DNA of 64,000 nt from assembly GCA_004335635.1 (NCBI GenBank), contig QAXH01005541.1:1-64000 (forward strand). The letters are read 5' to 3'. Under the pieces are notes generated by a model. It was not told where the DNA came from. It ran no database searches and worked only from the letters and a program-made list of their open reading frames with translations. Of the stretch, positions 1 to 10,500 are shown in pieces. Made by a program: the position numbers and the translations under genes. This stretch comes from Chloromonas sp. AAM2. Lineage: Eukaryota; Chlorophyta; Chlorophyceae; Chlamydomonadales; Chlamydomonadaceae. Numbering within the stretch: position 1 is the first letter of the stretch; every line of letters begins with the position of its first letter.

Positions 1-135
1 ATAAGCCCGTCCCATAACCCCCGTCCCATAACCCCCCTTCCATAATCTTTGTCCCATAAGCCCTGTTCCATAGCCCCAGTTCCATAAGCCCCCGCCCTGT
101 AAACCCCGTCGCATAACCCCTCCTATCCCATAACT
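1..135. repeat. Degenerate CCCATAA-containing tandem repeat
   Basis: A short degenerate tandem array built on variants of CCCATAACCCCCGT, about 15-16 bases per unit, fills the left edge of the window. It lies just beyond the stop codon of the minus-strand gene that ends at 138. No coding capacity is apparent. It probably continues to the left of the window. Confidence 0.6.
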
Positions 136-137
136 CG

Positions 138-3100
138 TCAGTGCTGTCTGTGGCCCTGACTCATTGTATTGCTGATACAAACCATAGCTGTGTCTACATT
201 TCCGCCTAGTGACATCAGTAGTGGTCCCTTGACACCCCTCGCACCGCCAGTTGCTGATGTCACAGCGCTTGTTGGCCGCCCCCCCCCCTGTTGTCCGTTC
301 GCCCGCACAGCAGACTCCGGCCTGCCCCTGCCTATCGCCTCACTCGGCGGGCCCCAACGCCCGGCTAGCGGATCCTCGCCCACACGCCCTGCGCCCTGCT
401 GCTGCTGCTGGACCGGCTGCTGCTGCTGTGGACTCAGCAGTGTGCCGTGACCGCCAGGCCTGCCTGGCCTGCCGCTGACTGGTCTAGGCGGTGTGCCTGT
501 GGCTGGCTGGCCTGCACCGGCTGCGGGGTTGAGTGTTGAGGTTTCAATGCCCGTGTGTGGGTCGTAGGCTGTCAGGCTGTACTGCGGCTCCGGGTACTGG
601 GACACGGTGCCTGTCGGGAGTCCAGGGCACAAATTGGCACAACGCAAAAGCTGAGTGACGGATGTGCACAATGCAGCTAGCGTCACATCTTTATCCCCCC
701 TGTAACATCACTTCATCACCCCTCAGGTGCAGCCAACCTGTTTTGCCTCGCCGTATCTACCTTGGTAGCCCTTGTAAAGCCTTGCCTGTGACCGACTGCT
801 TGCTTCTCACCCAGCGGCTCAGTGCATGACCAAACATGTGACCAGAAACCGCCCATCCTGCTCACTCTTTGTGGTCATGTGCGCGGCAGAGAAGAAGGAT
901 GCCGACTGCGGCCGCATCTTTTGAGACCCGGTCTGCAGGATTACGAGCAACACCATCACGCATGAGGCCATGTGACAGCTGCTCCCATGCGTCCCATGTG
1001 ACAGCACCGAAAACGTTACTGTGCTCCAGAACATGTCAAGCGCTGCCCGTGTGACAGCACCAACAACACCGCCATCATGATTATTACATGACATTTGCAG
1101 CTTTGTCCACAGCATGAAAAACGTCAGCATGTGGGTTAACGGTCAACCATATCACTGAGGCGCAAACCATGCCATGTGCTGCCCATGTGACAGCACATGC
1201 AATGTCACTGTTATCCACATCATGCCATGTGCTGCCCATGTGACAGCACATGCAATGTCACTGTTATCCACATCATGCCATGTGCTGCCCATGTGACAGC
1301 ACATGCAATGTCACTGTTATCCACATCATGCCATGTGCTGCCCATGTGACAGCACATGCAATGTCACTGTTATCCACATCATGCCATGTGCTGCCCATGT
1401 GACAGCACATGCAATGTCACTGTTATCCACATCATGCCATGTGCTGCCCATGCATGCAGCTTCACCTGGTCGGGTATGGCGTATGCATGCTGGCGTATCT
1501 CCTGCCCCAGCGCCCGCTCCTCGATGGCTATGCTGTTCAGCGCTGCGTTCCGGAACAAACTGCCCTCATCAAACAGCTCACTCTGCGCATGCACATAGGA
1601 AGTGTGATGCATGGGTGTGAGGGTGGTGCAGGCAGTGCGATGCACGGGTGTGAAGGTGGTGCAGGCAGTGCGATGCACGGGTGTGAAGGTGGTTCATGCA
1701 CAGGTGTGAAGGTGGTGCAGGCAGTGCGATGCACGGGCTTTAAGCATGCAGCTACGTTGCGTACTGTGGCTGTGCTGATGTTGACTGCGTATCCGTGCAT
1801 CGCCCACTGCGTGCAGCCGGGGGGTGGCAGCACAACCCGTGCAGTTGTGGAGCAATGCTCACTCAATGTGTGCAGCCTGTCTGTACATGCCTGTCTTGCC
1901 CACATTTATGTGCTGTTCATGTTGTGTGGATGTGCATGTTGCAGGGACCACTGTGCTCTCCCATGTGTGGGTGTGCATTTGGGTGTCTGTTCTGTGTGTG
2001 CAGTTGGGTTTGCCTCGACATGCCCATGCATGTGTGCACATGCACACGAACGCCCCCTACTCAAATCCCATGCCTGACACAGACGCAGAGGCCTTGGACC
2101 TGATGCAGACATAACAGCAGGCAGACATAACTGCGTGCAGCTGCTGGGGCACAGGCATGTTGCCCTGACTACATGGACGTGTCTAGCATGCTACCCATAC
2201 ATGAACGAGGCTGACCTGGTGTGGTAGTGATGGCATGCGTGCTGATGTTGGCCGGAGTGGACCCTTGACAGGGGCTGAGCTGGCCAACGGTCGAGCTGTC
2301 GCTGGCCGTTGAGCACTGGAGGTAGGCCTGTTAAGAGATTTGGGCATGTTAGGTGGACCTCCACCTGATGGCCTCCATGGGCCTGATGCATAGAGGAGGG
2401 GTGGAGCTTGGGGCTCCTCCACATATCGTATTGAGCTGAGTTGACCCGGCTGTTGACTGGAGGCATGCTGGGTGGGAAGCTGGCTGACAGAGACCTCCGG
2501 CACCAGCTGCTGGTGTTCTTCTGACATTCCAGGACCGTGTTCATGCCTCAAGGCATACTCAAGGCATCATCTGTTGCGCGTTCCTGGCGCACCAAGGGTT
2601 TTGAAAAAGGTGACACCAGCGACGAGAGAGACTTAGTCAGTCACTGTGCTTCCAAGAGCGTCTTCCAATGGTTCATGGGCTCTTCCCACACGGCATTTCT
2701 GGGGTTGGTCAAAGTACGGCGTACTGAAACGGACACTGGACAACGGACGCGGTTGCCGGATGATGAGATGTGAGATTCTTTATACGTATATGGCTCTTAT
2801 CCTGTCGCTGTGCACACAATCGGCGTGTTGTCGCTACATTGTGAGCTGCCCGTCGTCAAGTGAGATGCTTAACGCGCCAGGCGCCCAAGTCGGGCGTGGC
2901 CGAGCAGCTGGCCGCAGCAGACGGTCCACAACACAAATTAATGCAGTCCTGTCACCCATCAGCGCTACCAAAGCAGCCAGCAATGTTGAGCGCCTGAAGA
3001 AGCTCAGACTGATCACCGCCGTCAAGACCCCTTACCTGGCCAACGGCAAGTTCGACTTGCGAGCTTACGATGCCATCATCGAGAACCAAATTAAGCATGG

Positions 3101-6100
3101 CGTAGAAGGCGTCATTGTTGGCGGCACCACTGGGGAGGGTCAACTGATGAGCTGGGACGAGCACATCATGCTGATCGCGCACACCGTCAATACCTATGGC
3201 AGCAGCCTTGCAGTCGTCGGCAATACAGGCAGCAACAGCACCCGCGAGGCGCTGCACGCAACAGAGCAGGGGTTCGCGGTGGGCATGCACGCCTCATTGC
3301 AGATCAACCCTTACTATGGCAAGACCAGCATGTCAGGGCTCAGAACGCACCTGAATGCCGTGCTCAACGAGGGGCCAGCAATTATTTACAACGTTCCTGG
3401 TCGGACAGGCCAAGACATCCCAGACGATGTGGTGCATGAGGTGGCGCAGCACAGCAACTTTTTGGGCATGAAGGAGTGCACAGGCAACAAGCGGATTGCA
3501 GCTTACACCTCCAGGGGCATCAACTGCTGGACTGGCAATGATGACGAGGCGCATGATGCCAGGCACGACAATGGGGCAGTGGGTGTTATCAGCGTCACTT
3601 CCAACATTGTGCCTGGCCTGTTCAAGTCCATGATGACAACCCAAGACGCCCAGCTCAATGCCAGCTTGAAGGAGCTCATGGCGTGGCTTTTCTGTGAGCC
3701 AAACCCCATTGCCCTCAATACAGCCATGGCAATGTGCGGCCTCTGCCAGCCGGTGTTCCGGTTGCCGTATGTGCCACTAGAGAAGGCACGCCGGGAGCAG
3801 GGCGCCAAGATTCTCTCGTCTTTGCAGCAGCATATACCAGGCTGCAAGGAGGTGCGGGTGGTTGGTGACGAGGAGTTCACCCTAGTTGGGAGGTACTAAA
3901 CACTGGGTAACACTGGGTAGTTAGTGGGGAAGACTGATTAATGCAGCTGGTCACATTCCAGGCAAACTGGCTAGTAGGACTAGCTTACTGCTGTACTTAC
4001 CAAATTGCACTGCTAAGCAAAACCTTATGACAAATACTTGGGCTTTCTGGCTGCAGACAGCGACTGACTGCGCGATTGCGCTATTTTATGACACTTGCCT
4101 GTCACTGTCGGTTTGCACACATTGACACACTCACATGTATGTTGCTGGCCATGCACCAGCAGATGATGCATTTGACACAGATTTGCTACACAACCACGTT
4201 CAACGGCGGTTCTACAACTCTGGCTACTGCCAGTGCACAGTCGTTGTGCATTTGAGCTGGGCGTTTTGGCATGGCTATGTAGGACTTGTACTGCAGCACT
4301 TGATTACTTGGCAGATGATACTGAGTGTGTTCTTCGCCCGTCTCGCCTGATAGAATTTGACATGTATCGGCATGTACTGGTTCTCAGTACGTTTACAAGA
4401 CAGATGGGAAGGGACATCTCATTGTAGCAACAATTGTGTAGCGACATTACGTTATGCGCTGACAGGGCTGGCATCTGTAATGTTCAGCAACGGGAGCAGT
4501 GGGCTTCCTTGGTTGATGTGTCTGATCTTGGCAGCTTTGGCCGCTTCTTGTTCATGCACAGGCAAAGTCAGTACACCAGTACAGGAAAACGTATGCTCAA
4601 ACCTGATTACGAGGTTCACGGCTGGGTTTATTACAGCTTCAGCCCATATTGCAGCCACTTCACTATTGCGCGAAGCAAGCCAGAACGCAGAAGAAACAGG
4701 TTTTGCTTCGTCAAAGTAAGGCAACTAGGTATGAAAGATAGGAAAACCGTATCAAGACAGCACAGAACAAAAACAAAATGTGAGCCCCAGTGAGCTTCTG
4801 AATCAGAGTATTCTGTTTGCAGAGATGCAACACACTGTCTGCACCTGGTTTTGACTTCACCTGATTTCGCTCTTTCCTTTGCTTTGCTATCTTTCATACC
4901 TAGTTGCCTTATTGTGACCAAGTAAAACCTGTTTCTGTATGCCTTCGGGCTTGCTTCAGCCTTCTCCCTGTCTCTCGCTGAACCTTAACAGCATAGCAGC
5001 ACTCACACTCAGCAGATGCTCATGTACATGGCACTGTCCCTGTTAGGAGCACTGTCCATGTATGTGTGCTTGCATTGTAGCAACAGTTGGAAAAAGACAG
5101 TGAACAAAAAGCAAGAGTTGTGAACATAATAATTTGTCACCAATGCATTACCAAAGAGTGCGCATTGCTGTTGACCTGCATGCATCACCGTACGGTTGCC
5201 ACACCCCTACCTTCTGCATAACGTTGCAAACTGACATGCAAGTTCTGTAGGCTGGCTTGTAAATGCTGGTCACTCGAGCTGCTGGTGTGCGTGTATGGAA
5301 CAGCAGGCTTGCTTGCACCCTTGGCAAAGTCAGACAGGAACCTATCCAGTTGATCTTGGCCACAGTGGTCCAGTCGCCTCACGGCCGGTCCCGGAGGCAG
5401 CTGACTGGCCAACTCTGCAGCAAATCAGGCCATCAGACATTGCCTGATATCCATCCAGTGAAATCCTTGGCCTCGTTGCTTATGAGCACGGACGCAATGC
5501 CATACCCAGAAACGCGTTCCCAGTCGATGTTCATTTGCGTGTAAAAAGCCACCTGTGTGCAATCGAGGTTTGCTACCACATGACGAAGGTAACAGGGCTG
5601 TAATGTACGCCCGACATGGCATTGGTTGGTCAGGCACACCTGGCTGTACCCGCATACCCACACCCTTGGTTCAGCCAGCCACCTGCTGCTTCCCCAGCCC
5701 GTGACTCACAAGCGGGCCACTTGCATTTGGATGTAGCCAGCTAATAAATATGAGTGAGATCCTTACCTTCAAACGTGGGTAGCCTGGGTCGCTTGTACTG
5801 CAGGTCTGATAGGCTGTCTATCTGAGCGCTCGGGATCATGCGGCTGCGGTGCCCTTCAAAGGTGGCACCCACAGGAGGCCATATGAACGTGGAGCTCTCC
5901 GCAGCAATCAAACTGTTTGAATCCTGTGTGGTGGCGTGGCAGGCACGTGATGAAGGCATGAAGCAATGAAATCCAGAGGTGATGCATGTCTTCCCGTTCT
6001 GCCCGTTGTAGTGGTCTGGCCTTCACACTTGTTAGTGTGGTAAGTTACTGATCTTTGAGAGCCCGCACGGCAGTTTGGACCTCACATAGGACTGCTGTCG

Positions 6101-7122
6101 CAAGTGGATGAGATAGACCTGAATCTTATTGATGGATTATCAACCTGTAGTTAGGGCATGCCTACACCGCTCCTCACCTTGCCTGCTGCCTACCATCCCC
6201 CACCCTGCCCGCCGCGCCAATCCTCTGCCCTGCCCTGTGTCCTTTTCCCCTTGCCTGCTTCAACTCATGCTTGCTCGCCCGCAGCCTGTCCTCACCTGTT
6301 GTGACTTGTGGTTGATAGAAAACCCGGAAATGCGTGCCCCCTGAGGATGGGATGATAGGGCACCTGGGGGTTGACCGTGTCTAGAAGACAGCTGGGTAGA
6401 TGGATGCCATCCCAGCAAGGGCGGCTTGCCTGCACTATTGTTCCACGCAGCTGGGCCCAGCCCCGGGCTGGCCTGAAACCCTTGGAGTGGGTTGGACATT
6501 AAGTAGGCACTGGCTTGGGTGTGCGAGTAGTTGAGGCCGGTAGCTGCAAGGTAGCTGCCCTGGGCAGTTGGAAGGTCGAGCAGGTTTGAAGGCATGCCTG
6601 GGGTGAACTCAAGTAAGGGCTGAACCGCTGGAAAGGATGGGTAGTCAGGCTGTTGGGGCTCGCCTAATGCCCCGCACAGCTCGCTGTGATGAGAGTGCAG
6701 GTCGGTTCGTAAACGTGCCAGGGAGGATGCAACATCTCCCGTGTAAACAAGGGGGGCCCTGCAAAACGACAACCAAGCCCAAGCATGTGATGGTAATTGA
6801 AAGATGTGTGTATTTGTGATGAGGCAGCTGACAGTGTGAGCATCTGTGGTTTGGTTGCAACCATCGTGTTGTGCGTTCTTCTTTTTGCCTGCCGTACTTG
6901 ATGTACAGGACTGCCCCAAGACCTGGCTGCGGACATGTGTGAGATGGGTCAGAGGGCATGTGGCCTGCGTGCTTACCTGTGGTTGGGTCCAGAGAGTGCA
7001 TCTAACATGTTCTTCATGTGGGCTGGCATCCGGCGAGGTGCCATGAGTGGGCCATCATTTGGCCTGACTACGAGCTGCTGCATGGCGCTTGCATCTTGCC
7101 CTGCCCCTTGCTGGAAAGCCAT
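138..7122 (-). CDS. Unrecognised Pro/Ser/Gln-rich protein, 8 exons
   Basis: I do not recognise this protein. A phase-consistent model on the minus strand is: 7122-6977, 6758-6296, 5923-5767, 5704-5490, 5412-5211, 2520-2216, 1582-1466 and 650-138, giving about 705 residues from [17 protein letters not shown] to a stop at 138. All junctions are GT-AG. The 5489/5413 junction is weak (donor GTGCTC): the frame upstream stays open to about 5432, so the end of exon 4 is uncertain. The C-terminal half carries repeated [19 protein letters not shown] motifs and two glutamine runs. A short exon at 1466-1582 ([21 protein letters not shown]) looks structured or helical. The start was chosen because it is the first in-frame ATG of an open exon facing a divergent gene. 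The 2.7-kb intron 2521-5210 contains an entire antisense gene. A cytoskeletal or scaffold role would be guesswork. Confidence 0.6.
1163..1456. repeat. 53-bp minisatellite, about 5.5 copies
   Basis: Near-identical 53-bp units run in tandem. Each unit contains CATGTGCTG, then a short spacer with CATGTGA, then CAGCACATG, so every unit carries a 9-base inverted repeat that could form a hairpin. The array lies in the last intron (651-1465) of the minus-strand gene. Long forward-strand open frames across it are artefacts of the unit length. Confidence 0.9.
1607..1740. repeat. 33-bp tandem repeat, about 4 copies
   Basis: Units of about 33 bp resembling GATGCACGGGTGTGAAGGTG followed by GTGCAGGCAGTGC are repeated. 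One unit is interrupted by a partial copy near 1690. The array lies in the intron between the exons at 1466-1582 and 2216-2520 of the minus-strand gene. Confidence 0.8.
2790..3899 (+). CDS. DHDPS: 4-hydroxy-tetrahydrodipicolinate synthase (DHDPS), intronless
   Basis: The enzyme condenses pyruvate with aspartate semialdehyde, the committed step of lysine synthesis, in the plastid of plants and algae. The 369-residue frame has every class-I aldolase landmark: GGTTGE at residues 111-116 (the two Thr of the proton relay), YNVPGRT at 200-206 (relay Tyr and substrate-binding Arg) and the Schiff-base Lys at 228 in GMKEC. The WDEH segment after GGTTGE is plant-like. About 75 residues precede the aldolase core, are basic and Ser/Ala-rich, and could be a transit peptide. 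The ATG at 2790 was preferred because it follows a TATACGTATA stretch and gives a family-typical length; the frame stays open upstream to an ATG at 2646 and a later ATG exists at 2862. No intron interrupts it, and it lies inside an intron of an antisense gene, suggesting a retrocopy or transferred gene. The reading frame is intact. Confidence 0.93.
   Translation: MALILSLCTQSACCRYIVSCPSSSEMLNAPGAQVGRGRAAGRSRRSTTQINAVLSPISATKAASNVERLKKLRLITAVKTPYLANGKFDLRAYDAIIENQIKHGVEGVIVGGTTGEGQLMSWDEHIMLIAHTVNTYGSSLAVVGNTGSNSTREALHATEQGFAVGMHASLQINPYYGKTSMSGLRTHLNAVLNEGPAIIYNVPGRTGQDIPDDVVHEVAQHSNFLGMKECTGNKRIAAYTSRGINCWTGNDDEAHDARHDNGAVGVISVTSNIVPGLFKSMMTTQDAQLNASLKELMAWLFCEPNPIALNTAMAMCGLCQPVFRLPYVPLEKARREQGAKILSSLQQHIPGCKEVRVVGDEEFTLVGRY
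3900..5210. other. Remainder of host intron; no gene seen
   Basis: Between the nested DHDPS stop and the next exon of the minus-strand gene I see no convincing exon on either strand. The stretch contains the fold-back element at about 4668-4966 and otherwise AT-richer unique sequence. It includes the DHDPS 3' flank. Confidence 0.5.
4668..4966. repeat. Fold-back (inverted-repeat) element, about 70-bp arms
   Basis: The left arm (about 4668-4741) and right arm (about 4888-4966) are inverted copies with roughly 80 percent identity. For example, GGCAACTAGGTATGAAAGAT on the left is mirrored by ATCTTTCATACCTAGTTGCC on the right, and AGAAACAGGTTTT is mirrored by AAAACCTGTTTCT. The arms enclose about 145 bp. 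This could be a small fold-back transposon or, if transcribed, a hairpin RNA precursor. It lies in the same intron as the DHDPS gene. Confidence 0.75.
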
Positions 7123-7592
7123 CCCACCCACAAGGCTTTGCTTCCACCACTAATTGTTAGGCCTGCAATACTCTGTTTGAATTGGAACTGCTTGGGGTTA
7201 GGCAGTGTGGGTTGCAGTCCCTTAGAAATCGATGTCCTGTCCGGGCAACCGGGAGGCCGCGGCAAATGAGACCAGAACACTTGACAAAACAGTGGGCAAA
7301 CATGGACTACACGGCTGCATGTCCAATCGCCAGGATTAATGTCTCGCCTGGTGAGAAACCGTCACCAACCGCAGGTGGTTGGAGATTTACGATGATCACT
7401 AAAGGATTGACTCTCATGCCTAGTACCTCGACGGAGTGCTTTGGCATCCATAAATACACAGCTTTCTGTCGGAGAACAACCAACCAGAATTCAATTCTTC
7501 GGAATTGCTCATCGACTTCCTGTGACCTTGGAGCGTGTTGTGATTTGATGATTGGGTTCTTCTCCTCCAGCCGGTGTTGAGACATCTGGAAA
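7123..7592. promoter_or_regulatory. Presumed bidirectional promoter region
   Basis: This 470-bp gap separates the start codons of two divergent genes, the minus-strand gene starting at 7122 and the PDI gene starting at 7593. It must hold both 5' UTRs and promoters. CATAAATACAC near 7449 is the only TATA-like stretch noted; no specific factor site can be assigned. Confidence 0.4.
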
Positions 7593-10500
7593 ATGAAGCT
7601 TCTCGCTCGCCTCAAGAGCATCGATTACTACAAGAAGCTGCCCTCGTAAGGCTGTTGAGCGCTATATGTTGAGCGTTTTCTTGGGCTCCAAATCGCAGGC
7701 TTGCAGTGCTTCTTCAACATACGTGATTCCGATGGTGTTGGTGCACAGGGATCTTACCGAGGCAACTCTTACGGGAGCATGGATCTCTATATTCGCCACA
7801 ATTGTGATGGCGTTCTTGTTTGGCATGGTAAGACAGTACGCCCTGGCTGTCTGTCTGACACAGGAACGCCTATGTGATGCAGACACCTGTCAGGCACAGA
7901 AAAACTGCCTACGTGACTATGTATTCCTACCTTTTGTTTTGCTTGTGTCTCTGCAGGAATTCTATTCCTTTATGACATTAACGACGCAGATGAGCATGAT
8001 TGTGGACCGCAGTCCTCCCAACGAATTGCTTAAAATCAACTTCAATGTCAGGTGCGGCTGCACGTGCCATGGCAAAACACTGGAAGGTATCTTACGTGCA
8101 GAGATATACACATGGGTGCCACAGGCGCCGTGGGAAAACCCCGCAGCGCACGTGCCAGGTCCAGTTACACAGTCTGCTGACTCGCTGGGCGTGGCAAGCA
8201 TGCTTTGCGAGTCCCACAATGCTGGCATTTGCAGAGGCAGGTTCTCTCATCAGGCCAACTCAACCCACACACACTGACTCCAACGTCTTCCCATTGCTGT
8301 CTGCAGTTTCCCCGCTCTGTCATGCGAGTTTGCAACTTTGGATGTCAGCGATGCGCTTGGAACGGTGAGCCAATCATAGAGAGAGGGATTTTGCAGTGGC
8401 GACCAAGCCATGTAGTACTGGTACGATTGGAATACGCTGGCATCACAAGTTGCTGCGCTGTCATTCCACAGTCCTGCCCTTCTCTGGTGGACAAACTGCA
8501 CTTGCAAGGCAGGCTTACAATTACAGGGGTCAGTTCAGGCTTTGTGCACGTCTTTGGCAGGCCTATCGAATGCTACAACTCACAACCTTTTCTCGCCTCT
8601 GATGCATAAACGGTCGTCCGTCTGCATTTCCTCGCTACAATCAGCCCATGATGTTCATACTACAGGTTAACAAACATACATTGGGTTTGCGTTGTACCTG
8701 CAGAAGCGCATGAACCTTACCAAGACCATCCGCAAGGCCCCCATCACACTTGACTTGACACGTGTGGGCGCGGCGACAGATGCCACCCATCATAAAGACG
8801 GCCCCAAGTACGACCATGAAGGCAAATTTGTGAGTGACTGTCCACTCTCCCTGTTTGGGCAGTCAGAGCTTGCACCTGCCGATCTGGTCCCTTACTTTAG
8901 TGCAGCCCTAAAAGAGTATGGCCTGACTATGGTTCTTCAAAACATGTGGGGGTCCGTATTGCTGAGAATGTAGGGTGAGCGCTTCATGCCCAGTCAACAT
9001 CTGTATTGGTGGCATGCATGTGTGTGCTGGTTGTAGGATGACGAGCTCCAGGATGTGGATGTGACCAAGCCGCTCACAAAGGAGGAGTTCAAGTCAGCGC
9101 TGGCAAGATACCCCATAGGTACGGCGGGAAGGGCAGTGCAGGCACCAAGGGCAGTGCAGGCGGGACGAGTAGTGCTGGCGGGAAGGACTGACGTCGGAAG
9201 AGCTGGGCTGGGCTACAGGAGTGGGCTGCAGCAGACGGTGTCGAGCGTAAGAGGCTGGGCTCATAAGCAGGCTGGCAGTACGAGCTGCAAACACATTTTT
9301 CTACCACATATGGCATATGAGCAAATTCTCAAGGGTCTAGCATGCTGGCCGGCTGGCTGGCAGGCAGAGAGGCAGGGAAGCTGACAGGTAGGCCGGTAAG
9401 AGTAGCAGCTCGCACTTCACACCTTGACACTCGATTGAACACTGTTCGCTTTGGAAGTATTCAGGCTGAACAACAGCCGTGCACTTCACTTGCCTGTGTG
9501 CATGCATTTTGTTTGTCACGCAGTGGTCCTGAACTTCTACGCGCCCTGGTGCCATTGGTGCAAGCGCCTGGAGCCGAGCTGGGAGGCAGCCTCTAAGGAG
9601 ATTCACGAGAAGTACCCCGAGTCAGATGGACGAATCAGGTTTGGGAAGGTGGGTGGGAAATGACAGATGGTAGCCAGATACTGTTCAGATGTTTCGCCCT
9701 GTGTGCCCGCCTGCCAACAAACACACAGCCTATGCCTTCTGTACCTCCTCTCTTTTTGTCTCACACACTTCGTTCGTCCTGGCAAAGACAGAAAGGCTTT
9801 AGATTGACTCTGCAATTCATTTTGATCGCATAAGGCTGCACTCCAATGCAAGTCAAAAGTGACACACACACACACACACACCCTACACACACACGCACTC
9901 TCTCTATCTCCCTTGCCTGCCTTACACCGCTTGTTCTTCTTCCAGGTTGACTGCACTCAGGAGATGGACCTGTGCCGCGCCGCCTTCATCCAGGGGTTCC
10001 CCTCCATGCGGGTGTTCCGTAAGGGCCATGACGACATATACATACAGGGGGTGAGCGAGATGGGCTTGCGGCAGGGCTTGGAATGCACAAGCGTTTGGCA
10101 GTGCGGGCGGGTGAGCTGAAGATTGTAGTTGACAGGCGGCAAACTCCGAGAGGATTGTTATCAGCTGGGAAAGCGTACGGTTTGCCAGCAAAGTGCAAGG
10201 ATGCGGATGGGGCTGTGCCTGGCGCTTGCTCCAGGCATGATGTGCCAATCTGCACATGTTGGCGCTCCTTCATGCATGTTATGTCCCTGACATGCTGTTG
10301 CATGCAGATGCATGAGCATGAGACGTACACAGGTAACCGCACCAAGGAGGCTCTCGTCAAGTTCGCCGACCAGCTTGTGCCCAGCGCGGGCGAGCCCCAC
10401 CGGAAGCACGTGGACCTTGTGTCATCGCCAAAGAGCAGCGGATGCAACCTAGCAGGTAAAACCATGGCAAGTGAGGCTGCACCAGTGACTGAGTGCATAG

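Noticed and set aside
1303..1620. Long plus-strand open frames over the 53-bp repeat
   Set aside because: They arise from the repeat unit being open in several frames; the translation is just the repeated unit with no splice or family support.
2646..2789. Upstream ATG of the DHDPS frame
   Set aside because: The extra 48 residues do not resemble a transit peptide and precede a TATA-like stretch; the ATG at 2790 gives the expected precursor length.
2790..3899. DHDPS as bacterial contamination or a recent bacterial transfer
   Set aside because: The sequence has plant-type features (WDEH after GGTTGE, N-terminal extension) and is embedded between eukaryotic exons, so contamination is unlikely.
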